Source of the DNA: Gentiana macrophylla
Taxonomy: Eukaryota; Streptophyta; Magnoliopsida; Gentianales; Gentianaceae
Length of the DNA stretch: 64,000 nucleotides
Assembly: GCA_026214975.1 (NCBI GenBank)
Contig: JAOBSW010000930.1
Span: 1-64,000, forward strand
Direction of reading: 5' to 3'
Shown: positions 22,424 through 34,089 of the stretch, one piece after another
Layout: the number at the start of each line of letters is the position of its first letter
Numbering within the stretch: the stretch's first letter is position 1
Translations under genes and position numbers: made by a program
The notes under the pieces: generated by a model
What the model saw: the letters and a program-made list of their open reading frames with translations, nothing else
Database searches by the model: none
Told to the model about the DNA's origin: nothing

Positions 22424-25037
22424 TATTTTTTTGATTAGTTGTGTTCGTGTCCGTTCGTATCGTATGACGTATGATGTGTCCATATTTTATAGAAAGAGTT
22501 AACATGATAAATCAATAGGAAGATGATTTATTTTTATATTAAAATAAGTAAATTTTTTTTTTTTTGAAAGGATCAAAATAAACTACGTATTTTAATATGA
22601 ATAGAAAAAAGAAATCTCTAAAAAAAAACATTAAAAAAAAAAAACTAACTTGCAAACGTGAGTTTTTAATTTTTTAATTTTTTTTTTTGAAAAGCACAAA
22701 CGTGAGTCTATGAATTGGACTTTTTTTTTTCTTTTTTCTTTACCGATGAATGGAGTATTTGGTTGAGGTAAAAGGGGAATATTGGGAAGATAGGACAAAT
22801 ATGTATCTACCATTTTTTGCCCTGGAGATACCGGAGCCTTAAACTAAACCCTAATGCTACCAATAAAATCCTCGGCAAAATCCAGAATATAAATACTAGG
22901 TACGATTTCAAAAAAAAAAAGGAAAAAAGTAAATAAAATGCCTACAAAAAAAAGGACCTGGAATTATTAATTGAAGCAAAGAAGATATGAATAAGCAGGA
23001 AGGAAGTATCCGAGAGCTGGTGCTGCTGAATTGGCCCAAATGGACTAGGCCCATTAGCACAAGAAAGATAAAAGAAAAAAAAGGAGCCCACTAGGGTAAA
23101 TGAAGATTTTTAAGGGTAAGCAAGAAAAATATTACGTCTTCTTCGCAGTTTGAAACACGGTAAATACGCAGCGGCGGGTCAACTTAACCGCTCTAGGTTC
23201 ACACGTGCTCAAGCTGCCGCAAAATGAGGAGTACGTTGTTATTAAGGTTATATCTTCTCCATCTTCTATGCAAATGGAATCAAATATTAGTTTTTAACAC
23301 GTGGATTTTTCTATGCGAATCTAGTCACATTTTAATTTTGAAATGTAGATTTTCAAAGAATTATCCTCTTTACAGGTCTTTTTAAAGAATAACAGTTTTT
23401 ACTCTACTGATTACTAATCTTTTAAATTCACGGAATCTACTGTAATAAATATTGTTGTCAATCTTCTTTCCTATTTAGTCTACACTCGATGTGGTTTGTT
23501 GCTTTTTACGGTATGTTTCCTTAGAGCACTCGCATCAGATACCTTTAATGAATACTCTATTGTATAGTTTTAAATACATGTTTTTCTAGTTTACTCAAAA
23601 ATATTCCAAAAGCTGTCATTATCTCTAATTCTCCATAAAATTTAATTATGCTCGATAAAATTTTAAACACTTTCGAGCTGAAATCTGAGTTCGAAGAAAT
23701 GTCGAGCTTGAAATTGTTAGTGTTCGACTCATAGAAAAAAGATACAAAAGAATATGTGATTTTAATATTATAGTTGATAAAAGTTCAAGCACATTTCAAG
23801 CCAAGCTTATAAGTGCTCGATTTTGATAAGTTGCTCAAGTCTGGTTCGAGTTTGATTAATCATAATTGAACGAGCATTTTACGAGTTGAGAGTCAAGCTA
23901 CTAATAAATGACTTGACTCGTTTTACACCCCCTGATAGCTTAAATACGTGACATTGGTCTGACCAAATGGACTTGGCCCATTAGCACAAGAAAGATAGAA
24001 AAAAAAAAGGAGCCCACTAAGGTAAATGAAGATTTTTAAGGGTAAGAAAGAAAAATATCACGTCTTCTTCGCAGTTTGAAACACGGTAAATACGCAGCGG
24101 CGGGTCAACTCAACCGCTCTAGGGTTCACACGCGCTCAAGCTGCCTCAAAATGAGGAGCACATTGTTATTAAGGTTATATCTTCTCCATCTTCTATGCAA
24201 ATGGAATCAAATATTAGTTTTTAACACGTGGATTTTTCTATGCGAACCTAATCACATTTTACTTTTGAAATGTAGATTTTCAAAGACTTATCCTCTTTAC
24301 AGATCTTTTTAAAGAATAACAGTTTTTACTCCAGTGATTACTAATCTTTTAAATTCACGGAATCTACTGTAATAAATACTGTTGTCAATCTTCTTTCCTA
24401 TTTAGTTTACACTCGCTGTGGTTTGTTGCTTTTTACAGTCTGTTTCTTTAAAGCGCTCGCATCAAATTCTATTAACGAATACTCTATTGTACAGTTTTAA
24501 CATGTTTTTCTAGTTTACAGAATCTTTATTTAAGATGAAATGAATCAGACTTTTTATTTTACATAATGCAGAAGATATAAAGGAAAATTTACAGAATCTG
24601 GATGAATGTGGTAGATGTAAAGGAAATTTTACAGAATCTGTAGTTTACAGTAAAAAATAGAGTATCTGCTGCAGTGTTATTTTTCCTGTTGAAATCTCTA
24701 CAATAGAGTTTTTAAATGATTTACAGTATCTGCTGCAAGTGCTCTTATTCGCTGGTTTGTTGCTGAATCTGAATGGTTTCACTAAATCTGAATGGTTTAC
24801 AAACCAATGTAGTTGGCTAAATCTGAATGGTTTATTCTTTGGTACATCTTGTTTGGTAAAGCGAAATCTCAATTGACTGAAACGTGAAAAGAGACGACAG
24901 GGGAACTCGAGAAGGTTGGTTTAATTGACTGAAAAGAGATGACCAGTAAACTCGAGAGGGTTGGTTTAATTGACTGAAAAGAGATGACCGGGGAAGTCTC
25001 TGGGTTGGTTTGATAACGTGAAATTTTGTGTTGTAGG

Positions 25038-25133
25038 ATGACAAGGAAGGCTGCAGGAGGGGTAAACAAGATGGCGGTGGGTGGTGCCGCCAAAAAGACG
25101 GCCGGTGATGGGGCCAGAAAGACCGCGACTTTG
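25038..25133 (+). pseudogene. Exon 1 paralog of the four-exon gene
   Basis: An AG acceptor, an ATG and 32 codons (MTRKAAGGVNKMAVGGAAKK start, GDGARKTATL end) align with exon 1 at 7,331-7,444 and 5,328-5,462. The donor has decayed from GTACAC to GTTCTG. Divergence is mostly by loss or gain of whole codons, so the frame is kept. Confidence 0.5.
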
Positions 25134-25683
25134 GTTCTGAATATTCTTTTACTTGATTTTATTAAATTAAACTTGACATCTCCTTTTATACGATTGTCTT
25201 AAATTTGAACTTGCCATCTTCGTGATTGTCCTTGTATGTGAATGAATCTTGTGACTGTATGACTGTTTATGAGACCTTTGCCTTAAATTGAGCGATTGTC
25301 TTAAATTTGAACTTGACATCTTCGTGATTGTCAGTGATTGTGAATGAATCTTGTGAATGTATGACTGAGTTTGTGTTTGGATCGTATGTGACCTCTGTCT
25401 TAAATTGAACTTCTATGTAAACTTGATTGTGGAATCTTGAGTATGAGTTAATATATGGACCGTACGAGTGTCAATGTGAAGTTGTTGCATATCTTCTAAA
25501 TAAGTTTTGGAATCTTGTGAATTGTATGAGTTTGTATCTGAACCGAATGAGCTGTTAGTCTGAACTCTAAGTTTTCACCGTATGAGTTTTTGTTTTTTGA
25601 GCTGGTACCGTATAATCTTAACTGTGATCGTTAATTTGAGATTTGTTTCTTTTTTTCCTTTTATTTTTATTATTATTGAACAC

Positions 25684-25808
25684 ATATATCAAAGAATTGA
25701 ACAAAATCATAACCGAATTGAACAAAATCAAAACCGAATGGGACGGAACATCAATGAGCAGAATCAAATTTTTCGGTGGATTCGAGAAGACTTCCAAAAA
25801 AGGGGAAA
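25684..25808 (+). pseudogene. Exon 2 paralog, splice acceptor lost
   Basis: Encodes the same coiled-coil pattern (IYQRIEQNHNRIEQNQNRM, then INEQNQIFRWIRED) as exon 2 at 7,999-8,124. The acceptor AG is changed to AC and the exon is 125 bp instead of 126, which shifts the frame. Exons 3 and 4 are absent downstream. This copy cannot make the full protein. Confidence 0.6.
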
Positions 25809-26403
25809 GTATGTTTATTATCAATTCCCTCAATTAGAAAATTTCTTCTCTGCAAAAAATCAAGATGGCAGATCATAATATTCCTTTGCTGCGTATAACC
25901 TTTTATAGTCAAAATTCTCTGTTGCGTTCGTGTCGAATACACAAAATAAAACTGCAAATTCATATTCTCCATACTATTTTTTACATCGAAAGGCTATAAA
26001 TAAAGCATGAACGGCAATTGCATTATGGTCGTAAAACATCACATTTTGGTGAGAACTTATTTGTTTGATTGATAATAGAGTAATGATCCGGACAAACGGT
26101 TGTACCACAACGAGTAACACAATGTTGATCATCACCGTTGAACATGTTAGATTACATCATAATCAATTTAGACACATCATAATCAACGGTGATGATCAAT
26201 GTTGTGAGTCTCACTGTGACCGTGAAGGAAAGTCAAACAGGAAATGAGCCTCTGTTTACCTGCAATCTTTTTGTCAGCAAATTCAAACCCATTATTTCAA
26301 TGTTGTGAATTCCGATAATGGTCCAAAATTCGATCTTGAAACCTTTTATATGACCAAAGGCATTTTCATATCAAGGAATGTTGTTACCTTTCAAGAACAT
26401 TTC

Positions 26404-26938
26404 TGTAATGTCCCATATTGGAAAAGTAGTAGAATGTTCACCCCCATATAAGTGTGAGAAATAAAGGTCTTGTCATCTCGGGTTAGCCCTTTTAGACCAA
26501 GCGAGGACGGCGGTCTAAGCAGTTGACCGGACATTTATGACTCATTTGGCGTTACAGAATGGTATCAGAGCCGACTATCAGACGGAACTATGCGCTGCAC
26601 CGTACAAGAAGACGGTGTAAGGATGACCTCTAGTTACCTATGATAGGGACGATCCAGGAACGGTTTTGGCCTTCCTGACGAGGACGCCAGTCCCTTATAA
26701 GGGGGGGAGAATGTAATGTCCCATATTGGATAAGTAGTAGAATTCATGACCTCTAGTTACCTATGATAGGGACGATCCAGGAACAGTCTTGGCCGTCCTG
26801 ACGAGGACGCCAGTCCCTTATAAGGGGGGAGAATAAGTGTGAGACATAAAGGTCTTGTCATCTCGGGTTAGCCCTTTTAGACCAAGCGAGGACGGCGGTC
26901 TAAGCAGTTGACCGGACATTTATGACATTCTTTTTCAG
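26404..26938 (+). mobile_element. TRIM-type miniature LTR element with internal duplication
   Basis: The LTR (26,404-26,556) starts TGTAATGTCCCATATTGG and ends GTTACA. A primer site TGGTATCAGAGC (26,560-26,571, initiator tRNA-Met type) follows at once. About 120 bp of noncoding internal DNA ends in a purine tract (AAGGGGGGGAGAA) before a second LTR starts at 26,712. That second LTR is interrupted by another copy of the internal block (CATGACCTCTAG..GGGGGGAGAA) before it resumes with AAGTGTGAGACATAAAGG. There are no genes, as usual for TRIMs. Its 3' end is degraded near 26,925. Confidence 0.75.
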
Positions 26939-28284
26939 TTACCATGACATTCTTTTTCAGTTACTTATCTTTAACCTTCTAGCAATTTATGCTAAACCAG
27001 TTTCAAGCAGAAGGTAGTCTTTGCCAAGGTGCCTTCCGATCCTATTTAGCCAATCAACTTTTGAATTCCTAAACTTCTGTTCTCCAATTCAGATTAATCT
27101 ACCTTCAACCCTTTAGTTTTAACTCTCTTTCAGGCCATTTAGAGCCATGAACCGCCATATACACCTTTTTGACTTCCCATCTTCTGTTTTGGCATTTCTA
27201 TTACCATTTTGATACACCAGTTGAATGCCTTTTGTTTTAACTTTTCCATTCCCTCATGAGGAATAACCTCAAGCATTTATTTCTTGGCAGTGTACTATTC
27301 CTCTCAAGTAGTGCAACCTTGAACCTTTGATTTGAATCGTCAATGATCGTTTAAACTTCCTTTGAAGGTTTGAATTAATTCTTTGAAATCAAACCTTATC
27401 CGACAATTCTTATGTGTCATTCCCTCTTCACTTAAAAAAATCTTGTTTAGCGCTTACTTTTTCAAACTTTTGATTTTTCCCTTACATTGTAATGAGGAAA
27501 ACCCTATCTCCTTTTCAATTTTGAAATAACCTCTGTTTGAATAATGCAGACTTTGATTTTTCCTTGACAAGTTCCCTTTTATTTCATTCTGAGACCTTTT
27601 GGTGTACTCGTTTTGTCTCTAAAGCTCCTGCATGTTGAGATTCTGCCCTCTTTTGATTTCTATATGGTTTAGTCTTCCTGGTGCTCAACCTGTCACCTTC
27701 AAACTCTGTTTATTTTTCCAAGCTAACCCTTATTGGCATAAGTATTGGCTCAGATCGTCAAGAGAAAGTATGGCAAATGCATGTTCTCCATCCCAACGAG
27801 ACTCAGAAGTCCTTTAGCTGGGATCATTGTGGTTCTACAACGAGTTTGTGTCAAAGAGATAAATGAAGCCACAAGATAGCACTTGTGTTCATCCGGAGCA
27901 ACCAAGATGCACAGAGAGTTTGGAATAGTACTACTGAAGATCTTTCATGAAGATAGAGATAGAAGAGTTGACTACAACAATAGCTACCGCGCCAACATCT
28001 AGATGTCAACATTTGGAATTCTGCATGGGGAAAAGGGAAGAACGCGAGTTTTCTGGGATGAAGTAGAGCGACGGCGGAATACGAGACCAAAGTTGATACA
28101 TCAAGCCAACGTGAAGATTAAAGCGGACCGTCGCAACCTCAAGATGGCTCAAGCTAGACAAGCAGAAGAGTTGGGAATATGGAAGAAGAAGAAGATTGTA
28201 AGAGTTAGAAGACGAACGCTTTGCAAAGTCCACTGTTCAAGTACACCCCAGTTACGTTCGAGTTTCGAGGACGCAACTCCGCTT
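26939..28284. other. Internal region of the composite element, no intact gene
   Basis: No domain could be read with confidence. Near 28,190-28,290 a frame ends in LCKVHCSSTPQLRSSFEDAT directly before the polypurine tract, the position of the Pol C-terminus in gypsy elements. The rest is decayed. Confidence 0.4.
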
Positions 28285-28296
28285 AAGGGGGAAGAA
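28285..28296 (+). other. Polypurine tract of the 28,297 LTR
   Basis: AAGGGGGAAGAA lies directly before the TGTAACATCACG LTR start, the standard place for plus-strand DNA priming. Confidence 0.7.
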
Positions 28297-30329
28297 TGTA
28301 ACATCACGATTTTTCAGAAAGGGCAAAGTAGTAATTGGGGTTTTTTATGGTGACCTAATTATTAATTGTCCTATTTATTTTATTAAAAAGAATTTAATTA
28401 AAGGATTTAGTTATTATTTAAAAAGGATTTAATTAATAACTTTTTAAAAGAAATAATCCCCAAAATCTATATTTTATGTCATACGCATATTCTGAAGAAA
28501 AAAAAAAGAGTACGACGCAAACAGACACAGTGCTTCAACGCAGGATGCCTGGAACGAAGACTTCAACCGTGCGGCCATTCTGTTCATCGTTTCAAGATGC
28601 CGGATGAGAGAAAAGTGATCACCGCGATGAGACGCAACTTTGGAAAATAAAATATCCTTATTCCGTAAGTTTTCAATTTAGCCATAATTTTTCGTAATCG
28701 TCTTGTTCTTTTCTTCAAAAATTCGTATCTTTTAATCCGTACCTCTGTTTTTCAGCCATGAGTAGTCAAAACAACCGTCTTGGAGCGTAGATCATTCTAA
28801 AAATAGGTTCATAGCATTTAATTCAGGTAATATTCAGCTTTACACACTTTTTCAATTCAGGGTTTTCAAGGAATATAGAATTTTTAGGGTTACCTGTTGA
28901 TCAATTAGATTTCGAGTTAAAGGCTTAGAAGTTCAGCGTTTTCTTGAAGGTTTTGGATCGGTTTTGTTGAAATTAAGGTAATAGGCTCTTCCTAATGAGT
29001 AATTATAGTTGTATAATAATAGGTTGAGTTCCGGCGAGTTTTGGTGTTGTTTGGTGATAGAATTCATGCTAAGTTGTAATTAATGAGACGTGATATGTTT
29101 TGGTGTATTTGTGTTGTGTTTTAAATTTCTATTTTTTTGATTCAATAACATTAATTAAACCTAAACAAGCCTCGATTGAGTTTCTGATGCGTTTGGTTCC
29201 GGCACCGGACGTACTCTTAAAGGGAGTTGAAGTTCGGCACCATCGGAAAGGCATGAAAGGGCTTGTGCTTTGATGAACTAGCCTCGATTGAGTTTCTGAT
29301 GCGTTTGGTTCCGGCACCGGACGTACTCTTAAAGGGAGTTGAAGTTCGGCACCATCGGAAAGGCATGAAAGGGCTTGTGCTTTGATGAACTAGAGTTCAT
29401 CAATGTCTGGTATGTGCTAGGCCTTGTCCGTGTCTAGTTGTCTAGGAAAGAGAGTAGTCTATGTGAGGGAGCTTATTTGAAAACACTTAGGTGGCTAGTT
29501 AATTCACAATAATAATTACATAAGTGTAGTAAAAGATGAAACGTCATTTATTCTCGGTTAGACACTGATTCATATCAGCGATGTGATACGTTCAGTAAAA
29601 GCGAACAACGATGTTGGCCTATAAACGGCTGAATGGCAATGGAGAAAATTCGCCGAACGTATACGCATACCGGGGAGATCCTGGGACTATCGGTGCTATT
29701 CACCGTAGTTGGCAAGTACATCTCGTGGTGGAATTTTCATCATGCATAGTGTCCTTGAGTAATGATGTAACCAAGATAAGTTAAGATAGAAACGTATAGT
29801 CATGACATGTTGATGGCATGAAACAAACCCTAGATTGAGTCGGTATCATAAAGATAATTTAATAATAATCACAATAATAACCTTTTGTTGTAGAACTTAG
29901 TTATTCATTAGTTTCTCACTTTTACTAAGTACTTTGTATTTACCTCATTTGCATTTTCTTTTGTATGCATTGTGGGGTGAGAAGGCGAACAGGCTGACCA
30001 CGAGTTTGTTGAGGACTACGAGGAAGACTTTCGACGATGTTTTGTTCTACTTTTAATTCTAGACTTTGTAAACAAGTTGTACTTTCAAGACACCGTACTT
30101 TGTAATCTTTGGAGAATCATTGTTGTAAGTTAATTATTTCCATCTTTAGAATGATTGTATCTATTCTTAATAGCATGTATATTTTTACCCGAGTCTTTTT
30201 AGCTTCCGTTTGCTTTTATTTGATACGACGACGTAGAGGCTTGCGTATAATATTAGATTTATTTAAGCTATACGCGCCGAACGTTTCTCTTCCGGATAAG
30301 GATTCGGTATCCGGGAGCAGGGCGTTACA
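28297..30329 (+). mobile_element. 2,033-bp gypsy-type LTR
   Basis: It starts TGTAACATC and ends GCGTTACA, with a polypurine tract on its 5' side and the target duplication on its 3' side, so it is a 3' LTR. Its last ~1.2 kb recurs inverted at 350-1,520. It carries a 112-bp tandem duplication at 29,169-29,392. Short frames inside (for example 30,109-30,393) are noncoding LTR sequence. Confidence 0.75.
29169..29392. repeat. 112-bp perfect tandem duplication in the LTR
   Basis: Two adjacent copies (29,169-29,280 and 29,281-29,392) starting GCCTCGATTGAG appear identical. The related LTR at 350-1,520 has a single copy, so the duplication is young. Confidence 0.85.
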
Positions 30330-30426
30330 ATTTCTTACCTTTTCTCTCCAAAATCCTCAAACATTGATTCAAGCCTTCCAGAACCTATCATGATTCCTTT
30401 GGTTTGAAGAACCTGCCACTGACTTC

Positions 30427-31363
30427 GGTACACTGAATATTCTTTTACTTGACTGTATTAAATTTAAACTTGCCATCTGAATCATTTTGAGGAGTGAAAA
30501 AATTTGCTCAAAATTGGTTCGATAAAATTTAATTATGCTCGATAAAATTTTCAACACTTTCAAGCTCAAATCCGAGTTCGAAGAAATATCGAGCTCGAAA
30601 GTGTTAGAGTTCGACTCATAGAAAAAAAATACAAAAGAATATATAATTTAAATATTATAATATGTTTTTCATAAAAATATTATTATATAATAATATTCGA
30701 TAAAAGTTCAAGCACATTTCGAGCCTAGCTTTTAGATGCTCGATTTTGATGAGTTTCTTAAGTCCGGTTAGAGTTCGATTAATCATAGTTGAACGAGTAT
30801 TTTACGAGTTGAGAGTCAAGTTATTAATAAATGACTCGACTCGTTTTACACCCCTTAGCCTAAAATACGTGACAAGTTTTGGCCTGACCAAATGGACTAG
30901 GCCTATTAAGGCAAGAAAGATAAAATAAAAAAAAGGCCCAGTAAGGTAAAAGGGTTAAACAAATCAAAAAAAGCATCACGTCCTTCTTTTTCTCTTGCAA
31001 AAATATCACTGTAAATACGCCGCAGGTGCCAACTGTTCAAGCGAAGTGTGCTCAGCCGCTCAAGCGATCAGTGCCGCAAAATGAGGAGCACAATCTTGTG
31101 AAGGTTATATCTTCTCTGCAAATGGATCACATTTTACTTTTGAAAAGTGGATTTTCAAAGAATAATCTTTTTTCCGAATTTTTATATTTTTGAAAGTCTT
31201 ACCGATCTTTTAAAAATATATCATGTTTACTGATCTTGTAAATCTTTTTTCTGTTTACCAATCTTGTAAATCTTCTTTTTCAAAGAATTATTACCGATCT
31301 TGTAAATCTTCTTTCCTATTTAATTACAGTCTGTTGTAAATCTTCTTTCCTATTTACTTTAGG
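30427..31363 (+). repeat. Dispersed unit, copy D
   Basis: It begins at the exon 1 donor (GTACACTGAATATTC) and follows 5,463-6,410 of copy A closely, including TCGA-rich unit copy 4 (30,488-30,856) and the leader ATG at 31,081. The exon itself is replaced by a piece of the 11,030-11,118 segment. No gene remains. Confidence 0.75.
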
Positions 31364-31502
31364 GCTCCTGGTATGGCTAGGGCTATTATCTTCCTGTCAA
31401 AGCAAATTTTTAATCATTTTTTGTTATTCCTTTTCTAACCCTTATAGCTGTCCCACTCCCACATTAACAGATGCTAGCTGTTCATCTTACGAAGACCTTC
31501 AC

Positions 31503-31503
<1 letters not shown>

Positions 31504-31559
<56 letters not shown>
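31504..31559. repeat. (TA)n microsatellite
   Basis: About 28 TA units in uninterrupted DNA. The long minus-strand frame across it is an artefact of the repeat. Confidence 0.95.
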
Positions 31560-31560
<1 letters not shown>

Positions 31561-32278
31561 TAAGATATAAACCATGCATAATGCACGAGAATATTATGCA
31601 GGAAAAAAGATGGATGCACGGGCTACATATGTATAAGGTGATAAAGAAGTAGGAAGCAAAAATTAAAATATAAAAAAAAAGATGGCGGGACTTGAATATA
31701 AATCCAACAAAGTTGCATTTACAATGAAAGAAAAAAGTATAAATGTATATTGAGAATGAGTAGTAATAAGAATACAAAACGTCCAACATAGGTTCATGGA
31801 TTGCTGTTTTGTTCACGTGCATGTTTGAAAGCTTGAGTGCATGCATCACACCAATCAACTTTCGAAACAAAAGCAACGTCTAATGGTGTTGTAAGCTGCG
31901 GGGTTGATGGAGCATGTACAATGAATGTATAGCGTGCTCCAATGCAACGTTTCAAATGATCATCGAAAGTACGATGACCATCTTCCTGCAATTGTGTGAA
32001 ATTGAATAATATGAAGGTCTAACGATCATTAATATGAAAGATATTAAAAATACTTCTTAAAATATAAAGTGGAGTGAAATGTACCGAAGTCAGCATATTA
32101 TGTAAATACGGAGCGGAGCAACGAAGCACATATGCAGCACGTCCATCAAGCAAGCGAATGGTTGTGGTTTTGGATGAGTCCATTATATCAACACGAACAC
32201 GGTAACTACAAAAATTTGAACATGTTAAGGGAGAACAATGAAAATGAGATGATGTTGGGTAGTTGAATGGGTGTGTAC

Positions 32279-32433
32279 CGCACTATGGGTGTCTCTTGCT
32301 TATTGCAGGTATAGCAATAACGGAGGCCATTATATAACTCAAACACTTCATCATTACAATGATTGCATGCCTCGTAAAACATGTCATCTGTGTGAACATA
32401 GGTGATTGTAGCTACACAACGGAAATGTTTGAC
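32279..32433 (-). other. Zinc-ribbon exon of the RPA-like gene
   Basis: Acceptor ATCGCAG and donor GTACAC flank a continuous frame holding four cysteines spaced as in the DBD-C zinc ribbon of RPA70. It is the best preserved part of the gene. Confidence 0.75.
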
Positions 32434-33078
32434 CTGCGATAACATGACATTTACACTCAATGTGAATAGCATTGATATACATATAATTATAGAAATAAAG
32501 TCATAAAATGTAAAAATATATACAGTTGGGATAAATTTAATGTCGTGTATTGTAGATGGCTTTGAATTAGCAATCATAAGCTTGATGTTGGTGTTGTGTG
32601 GTGACTTGCGTATCCATTTAACCATACTCTGAGCACATGCAGTGTGTGCCGTGTATACCTGTAATGTTGTTTAACATTCACAATTTAATAAACATTCACA
32701 TCTTAACCATAATAAAACATAAGATTTTATTTTCAGAAAAAACCAATGTTAAATATAGTATTACAACACATACCATGTATGAACGTCCTTGCATACGTTC
32801 CACTCCTTATTAACATACAATGTAGTAAACGGTGTTGTGGAAAATGTTGTCCCTATACGATATGAGGAAGAAGGGTTAGAAAAGTTGTTCATAAGATATC
32901 CAACCGAAACGTTTAGGTCATACCTTTGTAGTCCTGTACAGAGACACCACACGCCAATAAGGTTTGGTTAGCCTCAATATTAGTTGATAAAACCTCCCCG
33001 TCATGAATGGCGAAATCTCCCCACAATGTCATGCGCATCACGGTCATGCTGTGACATGTATGATGTTAAATAATCATG

Positions 33079-34089
33079 GAGTAAATTACAAAATTGGTCC
33101 CATAACTTAGGTATGGTATCAATTTTGATCCATACGATTCCAATATATCGATTTTGGTCCCATAACTTAAAAAAATCATCAATTTTAGGATATTAATATT
33201 TTCCGACAAATACTCCGACTAGTTTGCCCCTTCGATGCTGACTGGACAATGCTGATTAGGCCAACGTTGCCATATTGGACAGAACAAAAATAAAAATATA
33301 AAAAGCAATAAAAAAAAAAACCACGATCCCCAAATCACAAAAACCACGTTCTCCATCTCCATTTCCTCCGATATTCCTTTAAACCCTTTTCAAGAACAGC
33401 AAAAAATACTTCAACAGCAATTAAAGACATGACTTGAAGCTGTTAAACAAACAAAATAAAAACAAAAGACATCACTTCGAATGAACCAAATCCAAGAACA
33501 ACAAAAAAAAACTTCAACAGCAAAAAAAATAAATTAAAACAACAGTCAAATCATGCAATTTATCTTCTCCATTGTCATATGTACCAGTACTACTAGTAGC
33601 TTCAAAAGCTTCACAACGATGAAAAAAAACTATCAGGAAAAAAAAATCACTCACCGGACACCGGAAGATCCAAAGAACTGTCAGATTCAAAAAAGAAAAA
33701 TCGCTGGATTATTTTTAAAAAAACATTGTGGAAAAGGCTTAGATGATTGAAAGAATTAATGTGATTTGAGTTTGGGAGGATGGCGTGAGGTTTTGACAGA
33801 TTTTGGACAAGGGTTCGAAGGAATATGGGAATGGAGATGAAGAACGAATTTTTCAGATTTGGGGCTTGTCATTTTTTTTTTCTTTGGACCAACTCGGCAA
33901 AATTTGCCTAGTCAACATAGTCCAGTCAGCATCCACGTGGCAAACTGGCCGGAGCATTTGTCGGAAAAACTAAGGGTCCTGAAATTGATGACTTTTTTAA
34001 GTTATAGGACCAGAATCGATAAATAGAAATCGTATGGGATCAAATTTGGTACCAACCCAAAATTATGGGACCAATTTTGCATTTTTCCC
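33079..34089. mobile_element. Mutator-like MITE, 1,011 bp
   Basis: The terminal inverted repeats exceed 100 bp: AAAATTGGTCCCATAACTT on the left and its complement before 34,089. They are flanked by a direct repeat AATAATCATG (33,069-33,078 and 34,090-34,099). A 9-10-bp duplication and long TIRs fit the Mutator group. There is no transposase inside; the 33,553-33,750 frame is Lys-rich and unsupported. It interrupts the RPA-like gene. Confidence 0.75.

Larger units (their letters stand above)
20904..22839. mobile_element. 1.94-kb element with ~90-bp terminal inverted repeats
   Basis: The left end (AGGCTCCCGGTATCC..TTGTCCTATCTTC) is repeated in inverted orientation at 22,750-22,839. TAAACTA flanks both sides (20,897-20,903 and 22,840-22,846), consistent with a 7-bp target duplication. 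Inside are AT-rich DNA, a long (TA)n run at 22,040-22,099, a Stowaway-like MITE at 22,163-22,423 and no coding sequence. It is probably a nonautonomous DNA transposon; I cannot fix the superfamily. The left end also occurs alone at about 3,477-3,545. Confidence 0.5.
22976..26398 (+). repeat. Dispersed unit, copy C with a decayed gene copy
   Basis: The leader region occurs twice (leader ATGs at 23,224 and 24,151), separated by TCGA-rich unit copy 3 (23,636-23,931). So this part is a tandem duplication of about 930 bp. It then continues to exon 1 and exon 2 paralogs (25,038-25,133 and 25,684-25,808). Just after exon 2 it jumps to sequence matching 9,680-9,960, so the exon 3-exon 4 region is deleted. 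It ends at the target site of the LTR element (26,399-26,403). Confidence 0.75.
26399..30334 (+). mobile_element. Composite LTR element with perfect 5-bp target duplication and mismatched LTRs
   Basis: ATTTC occurs at 26,399-26,403 and 30,330-30,334, immediately outside TG..CA ends. The empty site (GAACATTTCTTACC) is intact at about 11,023-11,036. This is the normal footprint of one LTR-element integration. Yet the left LTR is a 153-bp TRIM-type LTR (26,404-26,556) and the right one a 2,033-bp LTR (28,297-30,329). A recombination or a second insertion followed by deletion must have joined them. Confidence 0.7.

Noticed and set aside
26404..26556. Cassandra-type TRIM with 5S rRNA promoter
   Set aside because: No 5S-like A/C box sequence was seen in the LTR.
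31499..31876. 125-codon minus-strand ORF
   Set aside because: Half of it is the (TA)n run and the rest is AT-rich sequence overlapping the last RPA exon in another frame.
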